From JBBDQZ01 sp040905705 (GTDB lineage Bacteria > Bacteroidota > Rhodothermia > Balneolales > Natronogracilivirgulaceae), in NCBI GenBank assembly GCA_040905705.1, contig JBBDQZ010000024.1, positions 1 through 64,000 of the forward strand: 64,000 nucleotides of DNA. The letters are read 5' to 3'. The notes below the pieces were generated by a model, which was not told the DNA's origin, made no database searches, and saw only the letters and a list, made by a program, of their open reading frames with translations. The translations under genes were made by a program, and so were the position numbers. Shown one piece after another: positions 43,297-52,106 of this stretch (positions within the stretch are counted from its first letter, which is position 1; each line of letters opens with the position of its first letter).

Positions 43297-45162
43297 ATGT
43301 CCTCCAGCTATAAAGCCCTGACCCGTATATACCGGCCACAAACCTTCGACGATATTGTTTCTCAGGAACACGTCAGCAACACCCTGAAAAACGCGATCGC
43401 CAATAACCGGCTGAGCCATGCTTACCTTTTTTGCGGTCCGCGCGGTGTCGGAAAAACCACTATGGCACGGGTGCTGGCACGTACCGTGAATGAAGTCGAT
43501 AAGAATATAGGCGCGGAAGAACTCAATAACACACTGAATATTGTTGAAATTGACGCCGCCTCAAATAACAGTGTGGATGATGTCCGGAGTTTACGCGAGC
43601 GAGTGCGAATTCCTCCGCAAAGCGGCCGGTACAAAATTTACATTGTGGATGAAGTACACATGCTCAGCAAGCAGGCCTTTAATGCGCTTCTAAAAACACT
43701 GGAAGAGCCCCCGGAACATGTCATTTTTATTTTTGCAACCACCGAACCACACCGAATTCTTCCTACGATACTTTCCCGCTGTCAACGTTTTGATTTTCGC
43801 CGTATCAAGATCGAAGAAATCGTTACTCGCCTTAACGACATTTCCAAAATGGAATCCATCGATATTGACAATGAGTCGCTTCATGTAATTGCCAAAAGAG
43901 CGGATGGGGCACTGCGTGATGCTCTTGGAATTCTGGATCAGGCTATTGCTTTTTGTGGAACATCCATCAAATACGAGGATTTACATCGCGCTTTGAATAT
44001 GGTCAGTTCCGAAAGTATGTTTGAGCTGACCGAAGCCATCAATCGGAATGACCCGTCTGCTGGTATGGCCCTGCTTCATAATTTATTACATACTGGCAAC
44101 GACATCCTGGAATTTCTTGGAGCTTTGACTGAACATTTTCGCAATTTGTACCTTGCAAAGGATACACAAAATTTTTACCTCATAGAAGCGACCGATGAAA
44201 CAAAAGATCGGTTTAAAAAAACATCCGGCTTTTTTTCCAATGATGATCTTATGCGTATGATGCATATCGTTCATGAGGCACAGTTCTCTATTCGAAACGC
44301 GCAACAACCCCGGATACATCTCGAAATCACTCTGTTGAAGCTATTTCACATGGCGCGTGGCGATAGTCTGAAAGAGTTGCTTTCCAGACTGGCAACCCTG
44401 GAAAAAAATATCGTCACCGGGAAGTTGGATTCCGTGACACCATCCGGATTCGATGACAAATCTGAAAAGGCCACCCCTTCAACTGACACAAAAAAAAGTA
44501 AACCGGCACCTTCACAAAAAACTTCTTCACAAACACCCTTTGACCGCAATACATCGGCCACCCCCGGAAATGCCCCGCCTGAAACGGGAGGAGAGTCGGA
44601 TATTTTCGGTACTCCCACATTCAGACGACCACAAAATCATCTTTCAGCCGTAGCCCTTCCGGGTAAGACCGGAAAAACAGAAACTGATAACAGAATGCGC
44701 GGCAACCTCGCTCTATCCACCGAACCCATACCGGCCAGCCAAACCATCCATAAGGGAGCAAATTCGTCTGTTCTTAATGATTCCGAACTCAAACATGCAT
44801 CCAGCCTGGAGGAAGTTCAAGATTTCTGGCCTGATTATTTACAACATTTGCAGGCTGAAACAAGCAACATGCTTTCTTTTTCTATTCAACGTACCCGCCC
44901 TGTAGCTCTGGATGAAGGGGTGATCACTCTTGAATGCAATGACAGTTTTACTCAGGATCTTATCCGCGAACAGCAGAGAAAACTAAGTAAGATAGCCAGA
45001 GAACATTTAGGGTATGCCATACGTTTTACTTCCCGGCTTGTGGAGTATCAAAAGCGTACGGACACTGTTGAGGATCCATACGCGCATTTTTCGAAACTTC
45101 AAAAAAGTGATCCAAAACTGAAACAGCTAATAGAACTGTTCGGAGCCGAATTGGAGTACTGA
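43297..45162 (+). CDS. dnaX: DNA polymerase III subunit gamma/tau
   Basis: 621 aa. AAA+ clamp-loader core: YRPQTFDDIVSQEHVSNTL near 12-30, Walker A GPRGVGKTT near 46, Walker B YIVDEVHML near 115, SRC motif LSRCQRFDFR near 160-170, then domain III. The zinc-binding cysteine cluster normally found between Walker A and EIDAASN is missing; the stretch (TVNEVDKNIGAEELNNTL) has no Cys. A low-complexity Ser/Thr/Pro/Lys linker (~385-490) separates the core from the tau-like C-terminal domain (DFWPDYLQHLQAETSNMLS). First gene of dnaX-ybaB-recR. Confidence 0.95.
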   Translation: MSSSYKALTRIYRPQTFDDIVSQEHVSNTLKNAIANNRLSHAYLFCGPRGVGKTTMARVLARTVNEVDKNIGAEELNNTLNIVEIDAASNNSVDDVRSLRERVRIPPQSGRYKIYIVDEVHMLSKQAFNALLKTLEEPPEHVIFIFATTEPHRILPTILSRCQRFDFRRIKIEEIVTRLNDISKMESIDIDNESLHVIAKRADGALRDALGILDQAIAFCGTSIKYEDLHRALNMVSSESMFELTEAINRNDPSAGMALLHNLLHTGNDILEFLGALTEHFRNLYLAKDTQNFYLIEATDETKDRFKKTSGFFSNDDLMRMMHIVHEAQFSIRNAQQPRIHLEITLLKLFHMARGDSLKELLSRLATLEKNIVTGKLDSVTPSGFDDKSEKATPSTDTKKSKPAPSQKTSSQTPFDRNTSATPGNAPPETGGESDIFGTPTFRRPQNHLSAVALPGKTGKTETDNRMRGNLALSTEPIPASQTIHKGANSSVLNDSELKHASSLEEVQDFWPDYLQHLQAETSNMLSFSIQRTRPVALDEGVITLECNDSFTQDLIREQQRKLSKIAREHLGYAIRFTSRLVEYQKRTDTVEDPYAHFSKLQKSDPKLKQLIELFGAELEY

Positions 45163-45216
45163 ATCTATAACCTGAGTTGAATTCAATTTCTATACCGTAA
45201 TTACCGGAGTAATATT

Positions 45217-45546
45217 ATGAATATGGCAGATATGTTTGGCCGTCTGAATGACTTACAAAATAAAATGCAGGAAATTAAGGAAGAACTGCATACCCTGCAG
45301 GTTGAGGCTCAAGCCGGCGGCGGGATGGTCAAAGTTACCGCAAATGGCAATCGCGAAATTGTCTCGATTAAACTGGACAAAGATATCATTAACCCGAATG
45401 ATACCGAGATGCTCGAGGATCTGATTATTGCCGGTGTAAATCAGGCACTTGAAAAAGCTGATGAGGCTCATAAGGAGAAAATTGGAGAAGTTACCAAGGG
45501 AATGCTCCCCGGTGGGCTGGATCTTGGAAATCTCGGACTTCGTTAA
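45217..45546 (+). CDS. ybaB: YbaB/EbfC family nucleoid-associated protein
   Basis: 109 aa, full length. Pattern LNDLQNKMQEIKEELHTLQVEAQAGGGMVKVTANGNREIVSIKLD with the dimerising N-terminal helix, the TANG strand pair and the C-terminal helix (LEDLIIAGVNQALEKADEAH) is typical. The protein binds DNA and commonly sits between dnaX and recR, as here (54 bases after dnaX, 33 before recR). Confidence 0.95.
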   Translation: MNMADMFGRLNDLQNKMQEIKEELHTLQVEAQAGGGMVKVTANGNREIVSIKLDKDIINPNDTEMLEDLIIAGVNQALEKADEAHKEKIGEVTKGMLPGGLDLGNLGLR

Positions 45547-45579
45547 TTATCCATTAACCTATTATAACGCAGGCAGGTA

Positions 45580-46182
45580 ATGCACCTCATATCAGAAACG
45601 CTAGAACAAGCGGTTGAGCAACTGGCCCGATTACCCGGCATGGGTCGAAAATCCGCTCAACGTATGGCCATGTACTTGATAAAACAAAGTGATGACCAGG
45701 TTTTTAGACTTGCCCGTTCCATATCGGATTTAAAAAAAAATATTCTGTACTGTAGCACCTGTTACAATATCACGGATCGTAATCCATGTCCCATTTGCAG
45801 TTCTGATAAACGTAATACCGGTGTGGTGTGTGTGGTTGAAGAACCAAAGGATGTATATGTAATCGAGAGGACGAATGAATTCAGGGGCAGGTATCACGTT
45901 CTAGGTGGAGTTATTTCACCGCTACAGAACATCGGACCGGGAGAAATTCGGGTTAATGAACTCGTCAAGCGAATAAAAGATGGCGAAGAAATCCGAGAAT
46001 TGATTCTCGCCCTGAATCCGGATGCGGAAGGGGAAGCCACCTCTTACTACATCAATAAACTGGTAAAACCACTTGGTGTCGATATCACGCGGATAGCGCA
46101 CGGTATACCCATGGGTACCGATTTGGAATTTATAGACGATGCCACACTGACCCGCGCATTTGCCGGAAGAAGCAATTTTTAA
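45580..46182 (+). CDS. recR: Recombination mediator RecR
   Basis: 200 aa, typical. N-terminal helix-hairpin-helix (LARLPGMGRKSAQRMAMYL), a zinc finger CSTCYNITDRNPCPICSS with four cysteines, then a Toprim domain (VVEEPKDVYVIER; LNPDAEGEATSYY) and the C-terminal ARG-type end IAHGIPMGTDLEF...RAFAGR. It acts with RecO/RecF to load RecA on gapped DNA. Its stop lies inside a hairpin (46166-46197). Confidence 0.96.
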   Translation: MHLISETLEQAVEQLARLPGMGRKSAQRMAMYLIKQSDDQVFRLARSISDLKKNILYCSTCYNITDRNPCPICSSDKRNTGVVCVVEEPKDVYVIERTNEFRGRYHVLGGVISPLQNIGPGEIRVNELVKRIKDGEEIRELILALNPDAEGEATSYYINKLVKPLGVDITRIAHGIPMGTDLEFIDDATLTRAFAGRSNF

Positions 46183-46197
46183 TAATATTGCTTCTTC
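46166..46197 (+). terminator. Hairpin spanning the recR stop codon
   Basis: GAAGAAGCAAT (46166-46176) pairs perfectly with ATTGCTTCTTC (46187-46197) around a 10-base loop that includes the recR stop TAA (46180-46182). Only GTTT follows, so it is a weak terminator; a transcript-stabilising or bidirectional role is possible since the next gene converges. Confidence 0.5.
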
Positions 46198-46259
46198 GTT
46201 TAAGCAAGTCGGTTTTTGCAAACGGCTGACTTTGTGAATACACTTTTGTCAGTTATCAT

Positions 46260-47405
46260 TTAAAAACAAAACTGTGTATGAACCATAAATACATGAGCAG
46301 GGTTACGATCCAGACTCATATCATCACAGTGTTGCGTTCGCAGACTGTACGCCAGTGAGATGCGATTAGCCACAAACGGATCTCCTTTCAAAGCACTCAG
46401 GCTAAATGTGCCGCCGGCTGTTCCATATATCGCTTCAACGGACTCCCGTCCCCCCCGATCACTATGCCAGTATTCTCCGCGTGCAAATATTTCGATGTGC
46501 GGTGCTGCCAACACCCCGCCAAAAAATGAGGCTCCAATAGAATTTTCCGAGCCAAAAGGTTCTACTTCCTGATATTGTATTCCAATCACATCCGCTTTCA
46601 GCCGTACTGCTTGATCGCCAGGCAACGGCCCCCAGTAGGAATGGAACGAATAGGAGAAGTAGTTTCGTCCCACACCATCCACGGCCGTAAGAGGATTCCT
46701 GGAGGTATTCAGACTGGCAAATCCACCCATTTCAATATTCTCAAGAGCGCCCGGCTTGTAGGTACCGGCTAAACTTACTGCCAAACCATCGGTGTTGACA
46801 CCGCCAGTGACGGGTTCCTGTCCAATGGCTGAGCAATAGTTGAATTTATTGTATCCATTATGCACAAATGCGCGAAGCTCGAATTCAGACAGGTACCAGT
46901 TTGCCTCGACCCCGTAATCACGTCCATCCGAGCCAATGGTCATTCTTCCCCATTTTTCTGCAATTACCGGTAAATCAACTCCATCCGCCTTTGAATGCGA
47001 GGTTCTTGCGAATGCTCTTGGCTGTGCCCCAACAAATCGACCCATTCTCAACACAGTTTTATCGCCAATACGGTATTCCCCGCGTAAATCCAACCATGAT
47101 ACCGTACCACCGGATCCTTCCATCTGAAAAAACAATCCTATCCGATCGCCTATATCCGTATATATTAGAAATCGCGTTCGTCGAATGCCAAAACCCAATC
47201 TGCTTGTGGATTCTTCTAATTCATTAACACCACCATCAATCGCATAAGTAAGCCGGGTTTGCATGGTTCCGCCAACCCGAATAGAAATATTATCACTTCC
47301 TGTTCTTACCACACCAGCGTCGTCATCCCTGCCATATGATGCTTGCGACATAAAAAGTATTACCATTCCTCCCATGAGTAATAATACCTGAATCTGTTTC
47401 ATCAT
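46260..47405 (-). CDS. Outer-membrane porin, OprP/OprO-like
   Basis: 381 aa. Signal peptide (IQVLLLMGGMVILFMSQASYG) and then alternating beta strands to a terminal Phe (VHTQFCF), as for outer-membrane barrels. The start of the barrel (VGGTMQTRLTYAIDGG; RRTRFLIYTDIGDRIGLFFQME; WLDLRGEYRIGDKTVLRMGRF) resembles phosphate-selective porin O/P family proteins. The channel selectivity is not deducible. It is transcribed alone and converges on recR. Confidence 0.75.
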   Translation of the reverse strand: MMKQIQVLLLMGGMVILFMSQASYGRDDDAGVVRTGSDNISIRVGGTMQTRLTYAIDGGVNELEESTSRLGFGIRRTRFLIYTDIGDRIGLFFQMEGSGGTVSWLDLRGEYRIGDKTVLRMGRFVGAQPRAFARTSHSKADGVDLPVIAEKWGRMTIGSDGRDYGVEANWYLSEFELRAFVHNGYNKFNYCSAIGQEPVTGGVNTDGLAVSLAGTYKPGALENIEMGGFASLNTSRNPLTAVDGVGRNYFSYSFHSYWGPLPGDQAVRLKADVIGIQYQEVEPFGSENSIGASFFGGVLAAPHIEIFARGEYWHSDRGGRESVEAIYGTAGGTFSLSALKGDPFVANRISLAYSLRTQHCDDMSLDRNPAHVFMVHTQFCF

Positions 47406-47568
47406 TAATCCCGAAAATTTGTGAAATATTATATTCCCGACATTTTTTTATCGGGAAATCCTTTCATCAAAGATATATGACCGAATAAATTTTATATGAA
47501 TTGGCCACAAAATGTTTCCGGGATTCTGAATATTAATACTTGGGCAGGATCACTTTCACGCGATCACA

Positions 47569-48138
47569 TCAAAACAAACGCGTTTGTACCGTTTCTTTTT
47601 TTTCCGCTTTCTCAATTTGAGGCCTGGCTTGTTCACCCCGGTATACAGATAACATCTCCGGGCTGAATTTTTTCCCATAAGCACGACTGGCAAACCCTTC
47701 CAGTGCTTTCAGACCATTGTTGGTTATACTTAACAAACCGTCGCCTTGTTCCTGGAGAAACCCAAACTGTCGCAAATCATTTACAATCAAATAAGACAAC
47801 TGCGGAATAGTTCCCGACTGTGATTCGATGTAGCCTCTGTGATTGTTATCGTCCGGAGGATAAATAGCCAAACCAAGAATATTAAACTCAACTTCAGTAA
47901 GTGGATAACCTGAAGAATCTTTTGTCAATAACTGATCCCAGGCTTGTTGGGAATAGTAAAGACCAAACCAGAATTTCGCTTCACGAACCAGTTTTTTTGA
48001 TTTGGCACATGCGAAAAAGTCTCCGGACGGAGCTTTTCTGGGCTCCCCGCGAGACCGGTACATGCTCACCATTGAAGCAAGATCCAGCGTATTAAGATTT
48101 GGCGGGTAAATAAAAAAGTCCCAGGACTTTTTTTGCAT
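47569..48138 (-). CDS. Unknown protein in topA operon with clamp-binding-like tail
   Basis: 189 aa from the ATG at 48138, chosen because GAGG lies 6 bases upstream; a TTG at 48144 is an alternative. No known domain. Visible parts: MQKKSWDFFIYPPNLNTLDLASMV at the start, an aromatic KFWFGLYYSQQAW segment, and a winged-helix-like region (LSYLIVNDLRQFGFLQEQGDGLLSITNNGLKALEGFA). The last five residues QTRLF fit the Qxx(L/M)F pattern of beta-clamp binding peptides. It lies 12 bases after topA on the same strand, so a DNA-linked role is likely (inference). Confidence 0.65.
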   Translation of the reverse strand: MQKKSWDFFIYPPNLNTLDLASMVSMYRSRGEPRKAPSGDFFACAKSKKLVREAKFWFGLYYSQQAWDQLLTKDSSGYPLTEVEFNILGLAIYPPDDNNHRGYIESQSGTIPQLSYLIVNDLRQFGFLQEQGDGLLSITNNGLKALEGFASRAYGKKFSPEMLSVYRGEQARPQIEKAEKKETVQTRLF

Positions 48139-48150
48139 GTTCAACCTCGC

Positions 48151-50724
48151 TTATCCAGTTTTTTGCTTGATCAAATCCAGTACAGCACCCATATCAAGTG
48201 CATTGGCATCTTTGTGTTTCGGGATGCTGATGTTCTTTTTCCCGTATTTAACATACGGGCCATAACGCCCGGTCATGATCCGTATCTGTTCTCCGTTTTC
48301 CGGGTGTTCTCCCATATCCTTGATCACTGTGGATTGTTTGCTTTGCTTCTTTTCTGATTTCTTTTTTAACAGCTCAACCGCCCGATCCAAGCCGATTTCT
48401 AATACATTATCTGCTTTGGTCAGCGACTGGAACGTGCCTTCATGAACTACAAAGGGACCAAAACGACCCATTCCGGCTTTTACTTCTTTACCGGTTTCAG
48501 GATGCTCACCCAATCTTCTCGGGAGTGACAACAACTTCAGTGCTTTCGACAGATCCATCTCTTCTGCTTTCATTTCTTTCAACAAAGAGACCCGTTTGGG
48601 TTTTTTATTTGCCTCATTGATCTGACCTAACTGCACATATGGTCCGTACCGGCCAGTCATTATATAAACATCCTGACCGGTTTCAGGATCTTTCCCCAAA
48701 GATTCAGGACCGGCCTCACTTTTTTTGATTATATCCCGGAGTTTTTCAGCTGTAATATCACTTGGAGCCATGTCCTCCGGTATTGAACTCATACGCTCTT
48801 TCCCATCATTTTCCCTGACCTGTACATAAGGCCCGTACCGGCCTAGAAAAACCCGCATTCCATTCAGATCATTCAAAGGCAGATCGATATATCTTGCATC
48901 CTGTGGATCAATTTTGGATTCCTGTTTTTCGACTAAATTCTTCAATCCTTTTTCCCCTTCAAAATAAGCTCTGAGATAATTCAAACGGTCTTCTTTACCC
49001 GTTGCTATATCATCCAGTCGTTGCTCCATTTCTGAAGTAAATTGCTCATCCACCAAGTCCGGAAAATGCTTTTCCAATAAACCGTTCACGGCAAAAGCGG
49101 TAAAAGTCGGTACCAGAGCACTACCTTCCTTTCTCACATAGTCCCGATCCATAATCGTGCCGATAATCGTTGCGTATGTACTGGGACGACCTACCCCGTC
49201 ATTTTCAAGCTGCTTGACAAGGCTCGCTTCTGTAAACCGGGCTGGGGGTTTGGTTTCATGACCAACAGCCTCAATCTCCTTACAAGAAAGATCATCTTTT
49301 TTCTTAAGGTCAGGAAGAAGTTTTTCCTGGTCCATCAGGTTAGCTTCAGGATCATCACTGCCTTCCACATAAGCTCGAAAAAATCCGGGAAAGAGAATTT
49401 TCTTGCCTGTAGCTTTGAATATTGCATGGGTTGATTCGGATTCCGCTTGTATCGAAGCAGTCGTAAACTCAAGCTTGGCATCTGCCATTTGCGTAGCCAT
49501 AGTTCGCTTCCAGATCAGATCGTAAAGCTTGGCTTCACGTCCGGAAAGCCCTGTATCAGCAGGCCTCCGGAATTGGCTGCCGGCTGGCCGGATCGCTTCA
49601 TGGGCTTCCTGGGCACCTTTGGATTTTTTCCCGTATGATCGCACGGATGGATATAAAAAAATTTTACCATACATACTTTCCACGGCCGATCTGGCCGCGT
49701 TAATAGCTTGTCCAGACAAATTGGTTGAATCGGTTCGCATGTAGGTAATATAACCTTCTTCATACAGTTTTTGGGCAATTCGCATGGTATCTTTTGCCGA
49801 ATAGCCAAACTTGCGATTCGCTTCCTGCTGCAGTGTTGATGTGATAAATGGGGGGGCGGGACTTCGTTTTTGCTGTTTGGATTCCACTTCCCCAACCGTC
49901 CAGCGAGCGGTATACAATTCATCTTTCAATCCACCAGCCTCTTCTTCACCAAGCAAAACGACCTTGTCAGGCCGTTTCAACTTACCGGTAGCCTCGTCAA
50001 AATCTTTTCCCGTAGCAAGACGCCTCTCGTTTAAGTGCGTCATTTCCGCATCAAAATACTTTAGCGCTTCCTGTTCATCAGCCCTGGACTTGGAACTAAG
50101 GACAGCTTTGAGATTCCAGAAACTACCACTTTGAAAACGCATCCGTTCTCTTTCACGATCCACAAGCAACTGAACTGCGACAGATTGAACCCGTCCGGCA
50201 GAAAGACCCGGACCTATTTTTTTCCACAACAAGGGTGAAATGGTGTAACCGGCAAGCCGATCGACCACGCGACGAGCCTCCTGAGCATGCACCAAATCCA
50301 TATTGATATCTCGAAATTCTTTCATTGCATGTTGAATCGCCTCTTCAGTTATTTCATGGAACACCATGCGTTTAACTGGTATTTTTGGTTTCAACTCATC
50401 TTTGATATGCCAGGATATCCCTTCGCCTTCGCGATCTTCGTCTGTTGCCAGAATCAATTCATCCGCTTCTTTAATAAGTTTTTTTAAACGGGCAACGGTC
50501 TTCTTCTTTTGTGGTGATATCACATACAGGGGCTCATAATTATGATCTACATCAATTCCCAGATTTGCCCATCTGCTTTTTTTGTGTTTCGCTGGAATCT
50601 CTTTGGCGGATGCCGGCAAATCACGAATATGACCGTTGCACGAATCAACTGTAACGGTTTTTGGCAAAAACTTTTTGATAGTTTTTGCTTTGGTTGGAGA
50701 TTCGACAATTATGAGCGATTTCAT
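48151..50724 (-). CDS. topA: DNA topoisomerase I
   Basis: 857 aa from the second in-frame ATG (50724, MKSLIIVESPTKAK), 9 bases after GAGG; the ATG at 50730 is too close to that site. Toprim: IVESPTKAKTIKKFLP and LATDEDREGEGISWHI. The catalytic Tyr is in GYITYMRTDSTNLS (~315). The body is complete. The C-terminus lacks Cys4 zinc fingers and instead carries four repeats of the Toprim C-terminal type: GRYGPYVQVRE, GRYGPYVQLGQ, GRFGPFVVHEG and GRYGPYVKYGK. It relaxes negative supercoils. It follows the bcp gene by 24 bases. Confidence 0.96.
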   Translation of the reverse strand: MKSLIIVESPTKAKTIKKFLPKTVTVDSCNGHIRDLPASAKEIPAKHKKSRWANLGIDVDHNYEPLYVISPQKKKTVARLKKLIKEADELILATDEDREGEGISWHIKDELKPKIPVKRMVFHEITEEAIQHAMKEFRDINMDLVHAQEARRVVDRLAGYTISPLLWKKIGPGLSAGRVQSVAVQLLVDRERERMRFQSGSFWNLKAVLSSKSRADEQEALKYFDAEMTHLNERRLATGKDFDEATGKLKRPDKVVLLGEEEAGGLKDELYTARWTVGEVESKQQKRSPAPPFITSTLQQEANRKFGYSAKDTMRIAQKLYEEGYITYMRTDSTNLSGQAINAARSAVESMYGKIFLYPSVRSYGKKSKGAQEAHEAIRPAGSQFRRPADTGLSGREAKLYDLIWKRTMATQMADAKLEFTTASIQAESESTHAIFKATGKKILFPGFFRAYVEGSDDPEANLMDQEKLLPDLKKKDDLSCKEIEAVGHETKPPARFTEASLVKQLENDGVGRPSTYATIIGTIMDRDYVRKEGSALVPTFTAFAVNGLLEKHFPDLVDEQFTSEMEQRLDDIATGKEDRLNYLRAYFEGEKGLKNLVEKQESKIDPQDARYIDLPLNDLNGMRVFLGRYGPYVQVRENDGKERMSSIPEDMAPSDITAEKLRDIIKKSEAGPESLGKDPETGQDVYIMTGRYGPYVQLGQINEANKKPKRVSLLKEMKAEEMDLSKALKLLSLPRRLGEHPETGKEVKAGMGRFGPFVVHEGTFQSLTKADNVLEIGLDRAVELLKKKSEKKQSKQSTVIKDMGEHPENGEQIRIMTGRYGPYVKYGKKNISIPKHKDANALDMGAVLDLIKQKTG

Positions 50725-50748
50725 GCACATTCACCTCATTAGACCTTT

Positions 50749-51228
50749 TCAGAAATTCAGTTCCTTTGTTAATTCCAGCAGTTCTTCTGCATGATTTTGG
50801 GTATCGACCTTCTCAATAACGGCTTTTACGGTTCCATCCGTATCTATAAAATACGCTGAACGGGAAGGACCAGAAAAGGTTTTACCATACATCTTTTTTT
50901 CTACAATAGAATCTGTAGCATCCGCAAATTTGTATTCGGGATCGGAGGCAAGAATATAGTTAATTCCAAGTTTCTCAGCGTAATTTTTATGAGAACGACA
51001 AGTATCTTTACTTATAGCTATCAATTGGTATCCGGCATTTTCAAATTCAGTGGCATGCCCGGCCAAACTAAGGTTCTGCCTGTCACAACCCGATGTGTTG
51101 TTTCTCATATATACGGAAACAATTACCGGTTTATCCAGTAAATCGGCAAATCGCACTTTCCTCACTTCCTTGCCATCCCATATCTCAAGAAAAAAAGATG
51201 TATCTATTTTATCTCCGGGTTTGATCAT
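50749..51228 (-). CDS. bcp: Bcp/PrxQ-type peroxiredoxin
   Basis: 159 aa, thioredoxin fold of the AhpC/TSA family. The peroxidatic cysteine is Cys48 in MRNNTSGCDRQ, with the Thr of TxxC kept and Arg in GPSRSAYFID. The usual PrxQ resolving cysteine 5 residues later is absent (Gln/Asn there), and the only other Cys is Cys77 (SKDTCRSH), so it may resolve by another route or be 1-Cys. It reduces hydrogen peroxide and alkyl hydroperoxides in the cytoplasm. First gene of the run bcp-topA-unknown. Confidence 0.88.
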   Translation of the reverse strand: MIKPGDKIDTSFFLEIWDGKEVRKVRFADLLDKPVIVSVYMRNNTSGCDRQNLSLAGHATEFENAGYQLIAISKDTCRSHKNYAEKLGINYILASDPEYKFADATDSIVEKKMYGKTFSGPSRSAYFIDTDGTVKAVIEKVDTQNHAEELLELTKELNF

Positions 51229-51768
51229 AGTATCAACTAATTAAATCCGTATTCCTGTTTTCTGTTGATACCAATGGACTTGAGGCACATTTAGTTCCGG
51301 CTTCTCAGAAATCAACACCACTTCTTTAATTCGGCAGCTGCGTAATCACAAACTTTTAGAGATGAGTCACCTGAAATATAGTAATAGGAGCAGAGACCTT
51401 CCTTTCAACGAGAAACGGTTCCCATTATATTTATAAGTAAAAGATGTTTGGATACAATGGCCTGCCCGGCACTAATATGTTCTACAAGTTCCTTCACACA
51501 ATACTCATTATTTTAAACATCCTGAGCAACTTGAATTTCATCGGCTCAGCTAAAATTTTCATTATCAATGCTATTTCGTTCCGCTCTTCATGCTCACTTA
51601 TATGATCAGGATGGGTCATGATCCTTACATCAATAACACTAAACTGTTATTGATTTTATAAGTAGTTGATAGAAGTAGCAGTATAAATACATTAAAATTA
51701 TTTAACAATATAAAACATCTCAATACGAACTATTTTATTAACTATACTATTACATTTTATATATATGT
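51229..51768. other. Long non-coding region
   Basis: About 540 bases, AT-rich. A 53-codon frame starts at ATG 51444 (MFGYNGLPGTNMFYKFLHTI, hydrophobic) but has no ribosome site and is doubtful. A 30-codon protein-like stretch ending KVCDYAAAELKKWC lies on the minus strand near 51330-51400. Both could be gene debris. Confidence 0.35.
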
Positions 51769-52069
51769 CTGGCACTTCCACTAACTATACAATATCCGGC
51801 CGCCTCATTCAAAAGGAATGATAAACTTGCGGATGAGATTACCTCCGCATGTGACCTGATGGAAAAGATCTATGAAGAGAAATTGACCTATCGAAAAAAA
51901 ATTTCCGGGCGGGCTGCCCAATGCCAATATTCGTGCACTGGATGGGCCAATGATGGGTGGCGGGGGCTTAAAAATAACACATAAAAACAGAGATGTAAAT
52001 GTAAGGATCCGGACTTCTGAAACTCTTATATACGGAAATCCTGTTCAGCTATTCAATAATATCCTTTAA
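51769..52069 (+). pseudogene. Frameshifted gene remnant before radC
   Basis: Two frames join into one plausible protein end. The first reads QYPAASFKRNDKLADEITSA then LMEKIYEEKLTYRKK up to a run of eight A (51894-51901). One base later the frame continues as FPGGLPNANIRALDGPMMGG, then LKITHKNRDVNVRIRTSETL and ends at TAA 52067-52069. No start codon fits. The A-run shift and missing 5' part suggest a decayed gene. Family not recognised. Confidence 0.4.
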
Positions 52070-52106
52070 CGCTTCTGTCTGCTTAATAAGGAGTGGAGTG
52101 ATTATA

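Noticed and set aside
51444..51605. 53-codon hydrophobic frame in the long gap before radC
   Set aside because: No Shine-Dalgarno sequence, AT-rich composition and no clear membrane-protein pattern beyond low-complexity hydrophobics.
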